DNA of 64,000 nt from JAIQET01 sp035542575 (GCA_035542575.1 DATKLE010000139.1:1-64000); one strand, 5' to 3'; shown: positions 33,329 to 43,029, numbered from the stretch's first letter. The notes: generated by a model not told the origin, from the letters alone. Made by a program: numbers and translations.

Positions 33329-33350
33329 CAGCGCGCAATCAGATGGCAAT

Positions 33351-33376
33351 GGCAGCGCTTGGGCGCTGCCCTTTTT
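33351..33376 (+). terminator. Rho-independent terminator after the YtxH/DUF948 pair
   Basis: GGCAGCGC (33351-33358), loop TTGG, GCGCTGCC (33363-33370), then CTTTTT. It starts 22 bases after the stop at 33328. Confidence 0.85.
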
Positions 33377-33490
33377 ATTGGTCAGGACAAATGCCGATCG
33401 GCCGCAAGCTGGCCCATTCGGAATCAGGCAGACAATTACGAACAGTTCATCCCCTATATAATTTCGATTCGTCTCGAAGGAGAAACACTG

Positions 33491-35149
33491 TTGAATTCGA
33501 CCAAGGACCACCGCGATTGCGAAGCACCCCAACGCCGCCGTTTCCTGCGGAACAGCCTTCTCACTGGAGCAGGAGCCGCTGTGCTGCCGGCTTTGGCCGG
33601 CGCTCGTACATTCACTCCACCCTCGTTGCCCGTCGCAGACATCTCGCCCTTCGAACTCGACGAGGTCACCATTGCTGATCTCCAGCAAGGCATGACCTCG
33701 GGCCGGTTCACCGCCCGCTCGCTGGCGGAAAAATATCTGGCCCGGATCGAGGAGCTCGACAAGCAGGGTCCGGGCGTCAACAGCGTGATCGAAGTCAACC
33801 CCGACGCCCTGTCTATCGCGGACGCGCTTGACCAGGAGCGCAAGCAGAAGCGACCGCGTGGGCCGCTACATGGCATTCCTGTCCTGATCAAAGACAACAT
33901 TGACACCACGGACCGCATGATGACTACAGCGGGATCGCTCGCCCTGCTGCACTCGCGACCCGCCAGAGATTCTTTCGTTGCGCAACAGCTGCGCGCCGCC
34001 GGGGCGGTCATCCTGGGCAAGACCAATCTCAGCGAATGGGCGAATATTCGCTCCAGCCATTCCACCAGCGGCTGGAGCGGGCGGGGCGGATTGACCAGGA
34101 ATCCCTACGCCCTGGATCGCAACCCCTGCGGGTCAAGTTCGGGCTCCGGGGCGGCAGTCGCGGCCAACTTTTGCGCGGTCGCGGTGGGCACGGAAACCGA
34201 CGGCTCGGTGGTCTGTCCCTCCTCGGCCAACGGAATCGTAGGCATCAAGCCGACGCTCGGGCTGGTGAGCCGCGCCGGCATCATTCCGATCGCCCACAGC
34301 CAGGACACGGCCGGCCCCATGGCGCGCACGGTACGTGACGCCGCCATTCTGCTGGGCGCCCTTGCTGGGGTGGATCCGCGCGACGGCGCCACCGCGGAAA
34401 GCACAGGAGAATCACAGGCCGATTACACGCGGTTCCTCGACCCCAATGGACTGCGCGGCGCACGACTGGGGGTGGCGCGGAAATATTTCGGCTTCCATGA
34501 TGGCGTGGACGCTCTAATGGAGAACCTGCTGGCGGAGATGAAGCGCCAGGGAGCGGAGATCATTGATCCCGCTGATCTGCCGACGCACGGCAAGTTCGAC
34601 GACACCGAGTTCACGGTGCTCCTGTATGAACTGAAGGCCGACCTGAACGCCTACCTGGCAGGCCTCGGTGCGGCCGCCCCGGTGCATTCTCTGCAGGAGG
34701 TCATCGACTTCAACAACAGAAACCGCGACAAAGAGATGCCCTACTTCGCCCAGGACATTTTCCTGAAGGCCCAGGAAAAGGGCCCGCTGACCAGCAAGGA
34801 ATACCTGGACGCGCTGGAGGCCAATCACCGCCTCGCGCGCAAGGAAGGCATTGACGCGGTGATGGACAAATTCAAGCTGGATGCCATCGTGGCGCCGACG
34901 GCCGGCCCGGCCTGGCTGACCGACCTGGTGGATGGCGACCATTCCGGCGGAGGCAGCTCCAATGCCGCCGCCGTCGCCGGCTATCCCCACATCACGCTGC
35001 CGGCCGGATTCATCTCCGGCCTCCCCGTGGGAATCTCCTTCTTCGGCCCTGCCTGGAGCGAGCCTGCCCTGCTGAAAATCGCCTACGCATTCGAGCAGGC
35101 GACCAAGGTACGCAAGCCGCCGCGGTTTATGGCGAGCGTGGCCGTCTAG
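33491..35149 (+). CDS. Tat-exported amidase (amidase-signature family)
   Basis: A 552-residue protein. TTG 33491 is chosen because AAGGAG lies nine bases upstream and a TATAAT box sits at 33457-33462. The N-terminus has a twin-arginine signal (RRRFLRNSLLTGAGAAVLPALA). The amidase-signature core follows: catalytic Lys in LIKDNIDT, then NPCGSSSGSG, and the nucleophile region GTETDGSVVCPSSANGIVGIKPT. It should hydrolyse C-N amide bonds in the periplasm, but the substrate is unknown. Similar exported amidases are often annotated as glutamyl-tRNA amidotransferase A; the Tat signal and lack of gatB/gatC argue against that. Confidence 0.92.
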   Translation: MNSTKDHRDCEAPQRRRFLRNSLLTGAGAAVLPALAGARTFTPPSLPVADISPFELDEVTIADLQQGMTSGRFTARSLAEKYLARIEELDKQGPGVNSVIEVNPDALSIADALDQERKQKRPRGPLHGIPVLIKDNIDTTDRMMTTAGSLALLHSRPARDSFVAQQLRAAGAVILGKTNLSEWANIRSSHSTSGWSGRGGLTRNPYALDRNPCGSSSGSGAAVAANFCAVAVGTETDGSVVCPSSANGIVGIKPTLGLVSRAGIIPIAHSQDTAGPMARTVRDAAILLGALAGVDPRDGATAESTGESQADYTRFLDPNGLRGARLGVARKYFGFHDGVDALMENLLAEMKRQGAEIIDPADLPTHGKFDDTEFTVLLYELKADLNAYLAGLGAAAPVHSLQEVIDFNNRNRDKEMPYFAQDIFLKAQEKGPLTSKEYLDALEANHRLARKEGIDAVMDKFKLDAIVAPTAGPAWLTDLVDGDHSGGGSSNAAAVAGYPHITLPAGFISGLPVGISFFGPAWSEPALLKIAYAFEQATKVRKPPRFMASVAV

Positions 35150-35363
35150 ATCACGGAGCAGCCAGGAGCCGGGGGATTAAAAATCCCGCCGGGGATCTCG
35201 GCGGGATACCTGAGTTGCTTTGTGAAACGTGCAAGCCAAATCCTATGCAAGCGATCACCGCAGGGCAATCGGGTGAATACTGTAGAAGGGCGCGGCCTGC
35301 CGGTGAACAAGGGCTTTTTCCGATCGGTGCGATAAACTAAGTTCCAGAACGTCAGCCCTGTGT

Positions 35364-35440
35364 GGCCCCGTAGCTCAGATGGATAGAGCAGCGGTTTCCT
35401 AAACCGTTGGTCGGGTGTTCGAATCACCCCGGGGCTACCA
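35364..35440 (+). tRNA. tRNA-Arg (anticodon CCU)
   Basis: A 77-base cloverleaf with encoded CCA. The acceptor stem GGCCCCG/CGGGGCT, D-stem GCTC/GAGC, anticodon stem GCGGT/ACCGT around TTCCTAA, and T-arm GGGTG-TTCGAAT-CACCC all pair. The anticodon CCT is at 35398-35400 and reads AGG arginine codons. Confidence 0.97.
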
Positions 35441-35562
35441 CTCCATTTCAAGGGAAACACGCTAGTTAACGGCGGGGGATGTCGTGCCGTTCCCTCTCTT
35501 TGTTGCCACTTCGTTAGATACGGACTTCGGCAGCGCTTTCCGCAGTCCCTCTATCGCACACG

Positions 35563-37227
35563 TCAGAAGATGTAAGTCGTGTCGAACTGCAAACGTGTGA
35601 GCCAGGGCTCGGTTGTTGCCAGGGGGCGTCCAACCAATGCCGTAAAGCCCAACTGCACGCTGCGATCGAATTGATAGAAGACCTCAAAGCGGTGCTGAGT
35701 AACGTTCGTTCCCTGGCGGAGTTCACTGTAGTTGAAGTTGCCCAGCACAGCCTCGCGCTCGATGTAGATGCGGGCATAATCGAACTGCACGTCGCCCTTC
35801 TCCTGCAAACGGCCGACACTGGCCTCAGCCCAGTAGCCGCGCCGTTGGTGCGGGTTGCAAGGAGCGTTCAGCGTTTGTTTGAAGGTCTGCGCGGCCGTAT
35901 TTGTGGGGGCGGGTGCAATGTTCGCGAGATTGGCGCATGCTTGGGTGTTCTGCACATAATCGCCGATGAAGCTCACCGGGAAGCGCGCACTGCCGGTTTT
36001 AATGTCAAGCATCACCAAATTGTCAAACAACGAGAACTTCGAGGCGAACTGCGCATTTGTGACCGACGAAACCCCAGTTGGATACGCCGTGCCATCCACG
36101 GTGATGATGGTCGTCGCGGTGGTCGTGTACAAGGAGTTCTGCACCCCGGTGCTCGAGTTCAGGGGGAGAAGGCCCGACCAGGGAGTCTGCGGGTTCTTGC
36201 TGCTGGCGCGCGCCAAAGCCAGTGCGATGGCATCCGCTGCGCGGAAATCGTAAAGGCCCGAGTACACGCCCAGCGTGATGCGCGGCCCGAGCGCTAACGA
36301 TGTCTGAACCTGGCCCCCATACGTGATCTGCTGCGCAATTCTCTTGCCGGCGGGCGAAATACCCGCGATTTCGGCAAAAGGCAACTGGAAGCCGACAATT
36401 GCGATTCGCTTCAGCACCGGAGTATTGAGTTTGAATCCCAAAGTCTCGGCGGCACCTTCCGGGTTCAGGTCCTTGTCCCATGTGAGTTCGGTGTTGACCC
36501 AGGGATAGCGGAATTTTCCCCCAGTGAGGGTCAAGGCCTGGAACTTGCTCGGTCTGAATTCCACAAAAGCCTGGTCGAGCGCGATGGCCTTGCGCGTGTA
36601 GAAACCCGTGACGTTTGCGTTGGTGGATACGGGATCGTTCACGTCGCCTGTGGCCAGGCTGAAGCCGGTCCGGAATTGCGAACCAAGATCGGCGGTTGCA
36701 TTGAAGCGGGCGCGGATGCGGGCGCGCGCACGGTCCAGAGATTGGTCCGTTGGCCCGCCAAAGAACGGTTCCGCGCGCAGACGAACGTCACCGCTGAACG
36801 AGATCGGTCCCAGGCCTTTGATTTGCCGTTCAAGGTTCCGGATACGCTCGTCGGTGCTCCCGGCCTGTACGTTCTGGGAAGCAGCCGGGCTTTGCGATGG
36901 CGAAGCAGCCGGTAAGGATGTGGCGTCGGCGTCCAGCTGCTCGGAACCCGGAGCAGCAGAAGCATTGACCTCAACTTGGGGCGGCGTTGGCTTGCGTTCC
37001 GCTTCCAGGGCTTCGATACGCTTTTGTTGCTCGTGAACCAGTTGTCGCAGCTCTTCCACCTCCGCGCGGAGGTCAGTAGCCGCCGGAGTTTTGCCCTCTA
37101 AAGTGGAATTCGCCGCATCGGTTGCGGGGCCGGGGTCGGCTTGCGCAACTGCACCCGATTGCCCGATAACACAAAGCGAAGCCGCCAGTGACAGTAGAAA
37201 TACCGCGACGGGGCGATATATCCGCAT
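35563..37227 (-). CDS. Outer-membrane porin with N-terminal coiled coil
   Basis: A 554-residue secreted protein. After a signal peptide of about 28 residues comes a coiled-coil trimerisation-like stretch (RAEVEELRQLVHEQQKRIEALEAE is the visible heptad region, about 54-77) and a Pro/Ser-rich linker. From about residue 150 it is a beta barrel (ISFSGDVRLRAEPFFGG, then alternating strands) ending in the terminal aromatic TTYIF required for outer-membrane assembly. It matches the 'putative porin' family found in acidobacteria and other phyla. Solute specificity is unknown. A promoter is visible at 37291-37319. Confidence 0.88.
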   Translation of the reverse strand: MRIYRPVAVFLLSLAASLCVIGQSGAVAQADPGPATDAANSTLEGKTPAATDLRAEVEELRQLVHEQQKRIEALEAERKPTPPQVEVNASAAPGSEQLDADATSLPAASPSQSPAASQNVQAGSTDERIRNLERQIKGLGPISFSGDVRLRAEPFFGGPTDQSLDRARARIRARFNATADLGSQFRTGFSLATGDVNDPVSTNANVTGFYTRKAIALDQAFVEFRPSKFQALTLTGGKFRYPWVNTELTWDKDLNPEGAAETLGFKLNTPVLKRIAIVGFQLPFAEIAGISPAGKRIAQQITYGGQVQTSLALGPRITLGVYSGLYDFRAADAIALALARASSKNPQTPWSGLLPLNSSTGVQNSLYTTTATTIITVDGTAYPTGVSSVTNAQFASKFSLFDNLVMLDIKTGSARFPVSFIGDYVQNTQACANLANIAPAPTNTAAQTFKQTLNAPCNPHQRRGYWAEASVGRLQEKGDVQFDYARIYIEREAVLGNFNYSELRQGTNVTQHRFEVFYQFDRSVQLGFTALVGRPLATTEPWLTRLQFDTTYIF

Positions 37228-37290
37228 TTCTCTTTCCCCTTTCTCCGGGAAGTGGGTGAAAAGTTGTGGGTCATCTTCTTAATACGAGTA

Positions 37291-37319
37291 AGTCTATCAA
37301 CTTACTAGACATTTGGCAA
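37291..37319 (-). promoter_or_regulatory. Probable promoter of the porin gene
   Basis: On the minus strand TTGCCA (37319-37314) and TAGACT (37296-37291) are 17 bases apart, about 65 bases before the porin ATG. Both hexamers have mismatches, so support is moderate. Confidence 0.5.
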
Positions 37320-37390
37320 GTAATGCGTCGCTCGATAAGAGCCGTTTGACCTGCCCCTACAGCGGTGAGCCGCAGATATAATCCGGGGCG

Positions 37391-38557
37391 ATGACCAAGA
37401 AGATTCTCGCAGCGCTGGCGGTCTTGTTGGTCGCCGGCGCCACTGTTGCCCAAAACGCCGCACCTAATGCACGGCCCCGTGCTTCGGACTTGGGGCTGAA
37501 AGTTGGCATCCTGCCGACTGGGGCACTCGATGCGATCACCGATGTGGCAGGGGTTGAGGTCGGGCACACCACCATCATCCGTGGCGACGACGTCCGAACC
37601 GGCGTGACCGCCATCCTTCCACATTCCGGCAATCTGTTTCGCGAGAAAGTACCCGGCGCGGTTTTCGTGGGCAACGCCTTCGGCAAGCTCGCGGGTTCGA
37701 CCCAAGTCAACGAACTGGGCGAGATCGAGACCCCGATCCTGCTCACATCCACCTTGAGTGTGCCACGCGTCGCCGATGCCCTCATTGACTACGTGCTGGC
37801 TCTGCCGGGAAACGAGGATGTCGAATCCATCAATCCCCTGGTCGGCGAAACAAACGATGGGTACCTGAACGACATCCGGGGACGGCACATCACACGGGAG
37901 GACGTGTTTGCCGCCATCAGGGGCGCCAAGGACGGGCCGGTCGAGGAGGGATCGGTCGGCGCGGGCACCGGGACGGTGGCGTTCGGGTTCAAAGGGGGCA
38001 TCGGAACCTCGTCCCGCCGCCTGCCTGCCAAGCTCGGCGGGTACACGGTCGGCGTTCTCGTACAGACGAACTTCGGCGGTGTGCTTACCATCGCGGGCGC
38101 TCCTGTGGGACGGGAACTGGGTCGCTACTACCTCCGCGAACAGCTTCAGCAGGAGGGCGTCGCCACGGATCAGGGAAAAGGATCAGTGATGATCGTCATC
38201 GCAACCGACGCGCCTGTGGACGCACGGAACCTGAAGCGGATGGCAGCCAGGGCGATGCTGGGGCTGGGACGCACAGGCGCTGCGGGCTCGAACGGCAGCG
38301 GGGACTACGCCATTGCCTTCTCGACTGCCCCCCAAATGCGGATTCGGTCGGAGGACAAGGCTCCACTCCGGCACATCGAGTTGCTGTCCAACGACGCAAT
38401 GTCGCCGTTGTTTCTGGCCGTTATCGAAGCCACTGAAGAAGCTGTGTACAACTCCCTGCTTCGTGCAACGACGGTAACGGGCCGAGGACACACGGTCGGA
38501 GCTCTGCCGATTGAGAAGACTATTGAGATATTGAAGAAGTATGGAGCCCTCCCATGA
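37391..38557 (+). CDS. P1-family aminopeptidase (DmpA/BapA-like), exported
   Basis: A 388-residue protein with a signal peptide (MTKKILAALAVLLVAGATVAQ). It matches the P1 family of self-cleaving N-terminal nucleophile hydrolases: GILPTGALDAITDVAGVEVGHTT, GNAFGKLAG, VGAGTGTVAFGFKGGIGTSSR, and DQGKGSVMIV where cleavage before Ser would free the nucleophile. Members are L-aminopeptidases/D-esterases or beta-peptidyl aminopeptidases. It probably acts in the periplasm on short or modified peptides. Its stop overlaps the next start by four bases. Confidence 0.92.
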   Translation: MTKKILAALAVLLVAGATVAQNAAPNARPRASDLGLKVGILPTGALDAITDVAGVEVGHTTIIRGDDVRTGVTAILPHSGNLFREKVPGAVFVGNAFGKLAGSTQVNELGEIETPILLTSTLSVPRVADALIDYVLALPGNEDVESINPLVGETNDGYLNDIRGRHITREDVFAAIRGAKDGPVEEGSVGAGTGTVAFGFKGGIGTSSRRLPAKLGGYTVGVLVQTNFGGVLTIAGAPVGRELGRYYLREQLQQEGVATDQGKGSVMIVIATDAPVDARNLKRMAARAMLGLGRTGAAGSNGSGDYAIAFSTAPQMRIRSEDKAPLRHIELLSNDAMSPLFLAVIEATEEAVYNSLLRATTVTGRGHTVGALPIEKTIEILKKYGALP

Positions 38558-38910
38558 AGAATACGGATCTGAAAGACCGTTTGGCACGCTACCGCCAGAT
38601 CAATCTCAGTGTGATCGGCAGGACATCTGGGCACACGATCTCGATGCGCGTCTGGTTCGTTCTGGAGGGCGAAAAGCTCTACCTTCTGCCGGTGCGCGGC
38701 TCGGACACACAGTGGTACCGGAATGTGCTCAAGAATCCGCAGGTTCGGGTTGAGACGCGGGGCACAGAGGCGGATTTCCGCACCGTTCCCATCACTGATG
38801 CCAAGACGGTGAAATCAGTGATTGAGATGTTCCGGGAGAAGTACGGGGTGAACGATGTGAGAAAGTATTACTCGAAATTCGATGTTGCGATTTGTGCGGA
38901 ACCCGCCTGA
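38554..38910 (+). CDS. Nitroreductase/quinone-reductase-like split-barrel protein
   Basis: A 118-residue protein whose ATG overlaps the P1 peptidase stop (ATGA). The sequence (NLSVIGRTSGHTISMRVWFVLEGEKLYLLPV, DTQWYRNVLKNPQVRVE) has the split-barrel pattern of small FMN/F420-binding 'nitroreductase family deazaflavin-dependent' proteins (DUF385-like). Whether it binds F420 or flavin is not clear, and F420 synthesis genes are not in the window. Translational coupling to an exported peptidase is odd for a cytoplasmic redox protein and may be only organisational. Confidence 0.78.
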   Translation: MKNTDLKDRLARYRQINLSVIGRTSGHTISMRVWFVLEGEKLYLLPVRGSDTQWYRNVLKNPQVRVETRGTEADFRTVPITDAKTVKSVIEMFREKYGVNDVRKYYSKFDVAICAEPA

Positions 38911-39059
38911 ATCACCGTGGCTTCTGGAAGTCAGTGCACTCCGCCTTGTTCCGTTTTCAGAACACAGCCCCCCTTGTGGTTGACTTGCGCGCGATTCGGT
39001 GACACACTCCCGCGCATTCCGCCAAGACCTGCCTCGAAAGGCTGTGGCGTGCGCCGAAC

Positions 39060-39869
39060 ATGGACCGTGTCCCCATTCGCGAGGTTCTGGACGAAGAAAT
39101 TCAGCAGGTGGAGACCTCCCGTGGTTTGCGGCTGGATGATCAGCACCGCCAGCGCCCTCCGGCAAAGCAGAGTCTGATTGGCTTGGCCTTCTCGGGCGGG
39201 GGCATTCGCAGCGCTACCTTCAATCTGGGCGTGCTGCAAGCGCTGGCCCAGAAAAATCTGCTGCGCGCCTTTGACTACGTGTCAACCGTCTCGGGGGGCG
39301 GCTACATCGGGAGCTGGTTGATGGCCTGGATGCATCACCAGCAGGCTGGCATCCAGTGGGTCGAAGAGTGCCTCTCCCGCAAGCCCTATTCGTCCAGCCA
39401 GGCCGCCGACCCGCCGGAGTTGCACTTCCTGCGCGATTACAGCAACTATCTGACCCCGCGCAAAGGCCTTCTGGGGGCGGATTTCTGGGCGTTCCTGGCA
39501 GCCTACCTGCGCAATACGTTCTTGAACCAGACCATCCTGGTGCTCTCGCTGCTGGCGCTGCTCCTGCTGCCGCGCCTGCTGGTGTATCTGCCGCATGTGC
39601 TCGAAGCTGAAGAAGTGGAATGGGCGTGGCAAATTCCGTTCACGCAACGGCTGCTCACTTCGCAGGTCTCCGCCCTCGCTGGGGGGATGTTTCTGGGCCT
39701 GGTGGCGTTGATCTTCATCGGGCTGAACCTTCTCTGGGTAGATGTCGACAACAAGGAAAAGTATCCCTGGTTCGCCCGGCAATGGGCGGTTCAACTCTGC
39801 GTTGTGCTTCCGTTGATCGTCGCAGCCTCGCTGTTCGCCTATTCCGCCGGGCACCTTCTCCAGGAGTGA
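39060..39869 (+). CDS. Patatin-like phospholipase, N-terminal part before an in-frame TGA
   Basis: A 269-residue frame with the patatin oxyanion motif SGGGIRSATFNLGVLQAL (about 44-61) and the nucleophile Ser in DYVSTVSGGGYIGSWL. Two hydrophobic helices follow (TILVLSLLALLLLPRLLVYL and a second near residue 205). It ends at TGA 39867-39869, after HLLQE, but the same frame continues at once for 647 more codons with membrane helices and the second catalytic residue. The protein should be about 916 residues. Either the TGA is a nonsense mutation or base-call error, or the stop is read through. Confidence 0.85.
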   Translation: MDRVPIREVLDEEIQQVETSRGLRLDDQHRQRPPAKQSLIGLAFSGGGIRSATFNLGVLQALAQKNLLRAFDYVSTVSGGGYIGSWLMAWMHHQQAGIQWVEECLSRKPYSSSQAADPPELHFLRDYSNYLTPRKGLLGADFWAFLAAYLRNTFLNQTILVLSLLALLLLPRLLVYLPHVLEAEEVEWAWQIPFTQRLLTSQVSALAGGMFLGLVALIFIGLNLLWVDVDNKEKYPWFARQWAVQLCVVLPLIVAASLFAYSAGHLLQE

Positions 39870-39929
39870 GGAATTCTAGACAACCCCGCCCTCGGTCCTC
39901 CACTTCTGGGCATCGGCATCTACGCGGGC

Positions 39930-41810
39930 TTGTGGGCGCTTGCGCTTCTGGTGCGCTGGATCGCCGGGCTTCTGTGGTACTGGATCACCGGTGGCCGAAT
40001 AGGAAGCGCCGGTCCAGCCCGCCCGGCGGTATGGCGAGTGCTGATCACGGCTGCGGCGACCGGTGGCCTTCTGGGCTACCTGTTTCTGCCCTACGCGAAG
40101 ATCCTGATTCCTCCCGGCTCTCCTCCCGGAACCACCTACGATCTCTGGCGGGTGCTGACGTTTGGCACGGCGGGCTTCGTGGGGATTATGCTGCTGACCG
40201 GCGTGCTGCATATCGGTCTGATGGGCCGCAGTATGCTCGACGCTCATCGCGAGTGGTGGGGACGGCTGGGGGGCTGGATGCTGATCTACAGCATCGCATG
40301 GCTCTCGCTCTTTCTGCTTGCCGTCTATGTCCCGGTAGGCCTGGCCAGGCTGTGGGATATTTCGTTCCAGCGGAAGTACACGTTCACTACCGGTACGCTG
40401 GTATGGATACTCTCCACTCTGTATGGCGTGCTGTTCGGCAAGAGCGCAACTACGACCGGGGAATTGCAGCCGGACACGCCGCTGGCCAAACAGCTTCTCG
40501 GCTACATTGCCCGCCTGACCCCCTACATCTTTATTCTTGGGCTGCTGCTGGCGTTGTCGGTGCTGGCCGCCTGGATTGCAAACGCACTGGCGGGGAATGA
40601 GGCTCCACTGTCAGCCTGGCCCAGCGACATCGTGGACCCGCTCGTGCCGATCTTCTGCTTGCTGTTTCTGGGGGCTGCCTTCGTGCTCTCCTGGCGCGTG
40701 GACATCAATGAGTTTTCCGTGCACCATCTCTATCGCAACCGGCTGATACGCTGCTATCTGGGGGCGTCAGCGCGCTGGCGCGACGTTCAGGCCCAACCCT
40801 TCACCGGCTTTTCCGAAGCCGACGATCTGCCCCTGAAAGAGCTGCAGATCCCGCTCCATTCCACTGACCCCAAAGACGCGCGGCCTTTCCCCATTCTGAA
40901 CGCCAGCCTCAACGTGGTGCGCGGCAAGGAACTGGCCTTGCAGACGCGCAAAGCCCGCTCCTTCGCCTTCACCCCGCTCTATGCGGGATTCACCCGCCAG
41001 AAGCCGGAGAGCACGGAGTGGGAGCCGGCCTACGCGCTCACCGCGGAGGCTGGTTCCAAGCGGCCCGAATTAAAAAACGGCACCAGCTTGGGCACCGCGG
41101 TGGCCATTTCTGGCGCCGCTGCCAGCCCCAACATGGGTTTCTATTCTTCGCCGCCCCTGGCCTTCCTCATGACCCTGTTCGACGTGCGCCTGGGCTGGTG
41201 GGTGGGAAATCCGGCCCGCCCCGAGGGATGGCTGCGCGGCAGCCCCATCATCGGTCTGGTTTCGCTGCTGCGGGAGCTGCTGGGCTCCACCAACGACGAC
41301 AACAAGTACGTCTGTCTCTCCGATGGCGGACACTTTGAAAACCTGGCGGTGTACGAGTTGGTTCGACGCGGTTGCCGCCTGATCATGGCCTGCGACGCGT
41401 CCTGCGACTCCGACTATGCGTTCGGCGATCTGCACAACGCCATCGAAAGTTGCCGCACCGATTTCGGAGTGGAGATCGAGGTGGATACCCGCGACCTCAA
41501 ACCCGACGATGACGGAATCTCGCAGAGTCATTTTGCGGTGGGCAAGATCCATTACGCCCCGGTCTCGGGCAAGAGTGTGGATGACGGTATCCTGATCTAC
41601 CTCAAGCCCGCGCTTCTGGCCGACGACCCGGCGGATGTCCTCGGCTATAAGGCTACCAATCCGCATTTCCCGCACGACACGACCGCCAACCAATGGTTTG
41701 ACGAAGCCCACTTCGAGAATTACCGGGCGCTGGGCGAGACCACGGGGAGTGCGGCGTGCGAAACCATCGCGGAGAAGATTTGCGCGCTGCTGGGGCGGGG
41801 GGCGACTTGA
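39930..41810 (+). CDS. Patatin-like phospholipase, C-terminal part
   Basis: This continues the frame of the previous entry; the first possible start after the TGA is TTG 39930, with no ribosome binding site. It contains further membrane helices (WALALLVRWIAGLLWYW and five or so more to about residue 270). A soluble part then carries the second half of the lipase fold with the catalytic Asp in LSDGGHFENLAVYELVRRG and ACDASCDSDYAFGDL. Alone it lacks the nucleophile Ser, so it cannot be active without the N-terminal part. It is a polytopic membrane lipase of a family seen in acidobacteria and proteobacteria. Confidence 0.82.
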   Translation: MWALALLVRWIAGLLWYWITGGRIGSAGPARPAVWRVLITAAATGGLLGYLFLPYAKILIPPGSPPGTTYDLWRVLTFGTAGFVGIMLLTGVLHIGLMGRSMLDAHREWWGRLGGWMLIYSIAWLSLFLLAVYVPVGLARLWDISFQRKYTFTTGTLVWILSTLYGVLFGKSATTTGELQPDTPLAKQLLGYIARLTPYIFILGLLLALSVLAAWIANALAGNEAPLSAWPSDIVDPLVPIFCLLFLGAAFVLSWRVDINEFSVHHLYRNRLIRCYLGASARWRDVQAQPFTGFSEADDLPLKELQIPLHSTDPKDARPFPILNASLNVVRGKELALQTRKARSFAFTPLYAGFTRQKPESTEWEPAYALTAEAGSKRPELKNGTSLGTAVAISGAAASPNMGFYSSPPLAFLMTLFDVRLGWWVGNPARPEGWLRGSPIIGLVSLLRELLGSTNDDNKYVCLSDGGHFENLAVYELVRRGCRLIMACDASCDSDYAFGDLHNAIESCRTDFGVEIEVDTRDLKPDDDGISQSHFAVGKIHYAPVSGKSVDDGILIYLKPALLADDPADVLGYKATNPHFPHDTTANQWFDEAHFENYRALGETTGSAACETIAEKICALLGRGAT

Positions 41811-41922
41811 GGCCAGGGTAAAGAAGTTTTTTGGTGACGCTTCGCTGCCGTTGCTACGGCTGGGTTCCGCTGTTACACCCGCGGTGGCATCCGTGCATTC
41901 GCAATCCGCGCATGAGCACCAC

Positions 41923-43029
41923 TCATTGATTCTTGTATTTCAGGATAGGATGGGTATCCCGTGTGCATCGATAGTAAGTGTCCCAGCCGTCGTTGGCGTT
42001 GCGTATCTTAATTTCATCCTCGCTGACTACCTCATAGTCGGGATCCTTTGTGATGAAAGTGTTTTTCCCGTCTTCACCTGCTGTTCCACAGCCCCCCGGC
42101 CCACAGAATGTGACTGAATATTTGCCGTCCTTGCCGTATGGCATGATTTGAAGGCCAAAAGCCTCATCACAGTTCTCTTTCCAGAAACCCGTGAAGTTCT
42201 TGGAGGGGTCAAGCTCTCCGGCGTAGTCGTCAGCGGCAATCTTCCTCCGAATGTCAGCAACTAGCTTGTAAGGAACACCGACCGGTGCGGCACCATAGTC
42301 CATTACAGTACCGTTTGCCTCCTTTCGGGTCTGAACCCCTAGACCAAGAACATTCCACCCGTCGAGTTGCGTGCCGTCCTCGATGCGGGCAGTTGCAGTC
42401 TTGGACAGCCGGCCTGTGATGTGTACAACATAGTGTCCATTGTCTTCGGAAGTTGGTCCGGCCGCGGTCAGCGTCAACTCATACTGAATCCCATCAGATG
42501 CAAGGGTCTTGACTTCCCCCTTCACGTGCCACGGCGCCGAGATATACCCCTGCGCGCTGGGCGTGGCAAATTGGATTCCGGTTTTGTCGTTGTTGAACTC
42601 AATTTTGCGCTCCCCGCGGACCTCGACAGGCCCCCTCGGGAGGGCTTCGCCGAGCAGGCGGAGGACGAGTTTCAAATAGAGTACCGGCGCGTCGAGCGCA
42701 TCGATCTCATAGCCTGGTTCCGCTATTGGCCCTTGAAGGGCCATTACGCGCCCGCCGATCAGGAGAATTGTTCCGCTGGTCGGCTTCTGGCCGTCCGTCG
42801 TCTCCACATCGATCTGAATGTCGCTGGATTCCTTGTCAAATTTTCCCCGCCAAGACTGGTAACCGGGTTTGCCCGGTACAGTCACCGTGAGCTCAAACGC
42901 GTTGAATTCATCCCAGACGGTTGGCTTCCCACAGGGATTACTACAGTTTTCCACTTCGGAGGTTGCGCAGACGCTATCGTGGCACAAGCAGAGAATGAAT
43001 ACGGCCACTAGCAGATAAAAGGACCTCAT
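41923..43029 (-). CDS. Secreted protein of unknown function
   Basis: A 368-residue protein from ATG 43029, giving a signal peptide (MRSFYLLVAVFILCLCHDSVCA) after a GGGTGAG site; an upstream ATG at 43083 would bury the signal. The mature part is beta-rich with scattered Cys (ENCSNPCGKP, FCGPGGCG, YYRCTRD), suggesting disulfides and a periplasmic or extracellular place. A central repeat-like segment gives EFNNDKTGIQF and a late part FTGFWKENCDEAFGLQIMPYGKDGKYSVTFCG that looks like a small lipocalin-like or DUF-type sheet. I do not recognise a family. Codon use seems less GC-biased than in the flanks, a hint of transfer. Confidence 0.75.
   Translation of the reverse strand: MRSFYLLVAVFILCLCHDSVCATSEVENCSNPCGKPTVWDEFNAFELTVTVPGKPGYQSWRGKFDKESSDIQIDVETTDGQKPTSGTILLIGGRVMALQGPIAEPGYEIDALDAPVLYLKLVLRLLGEALPRGPVEVRGERKIEFNNDKTGIQFATPSAQGYISAPWHVKGEVKTLASDGIQYELTLTAAGPTSEDNGHYVVHITGRLSKTATARIEDGTQLDGWNVLGLGVQTRKEANGTVMDYGAAPVGVPYKLVADIRRKIAADDYAGELDPSKNFTGFWKENCDEAFGLQIMPYGKDGKYSVTFCGPGGCGTAGEDGKNTFITKDPDYEVVSEDEIKIRNANDGWDTYYRCTRDTHPILKYKNQ

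Noticed and set aside
35146..35460. Minus-strand frame of 104 codons over the tRNA-Arg gene
   Set aside because: It is the antisense translation of a tRNA (the well-known SPGVIRTPDQRFRKPLLYPSELR type artefact). The tRNA is certain.
39867..39869. Selenocysteine codon in the patatin gene
   Set aside because: A SECIS-like stem-loop is not evident directly after the TGA and the family is not known for Sec. Point mutation or base error is simpler.
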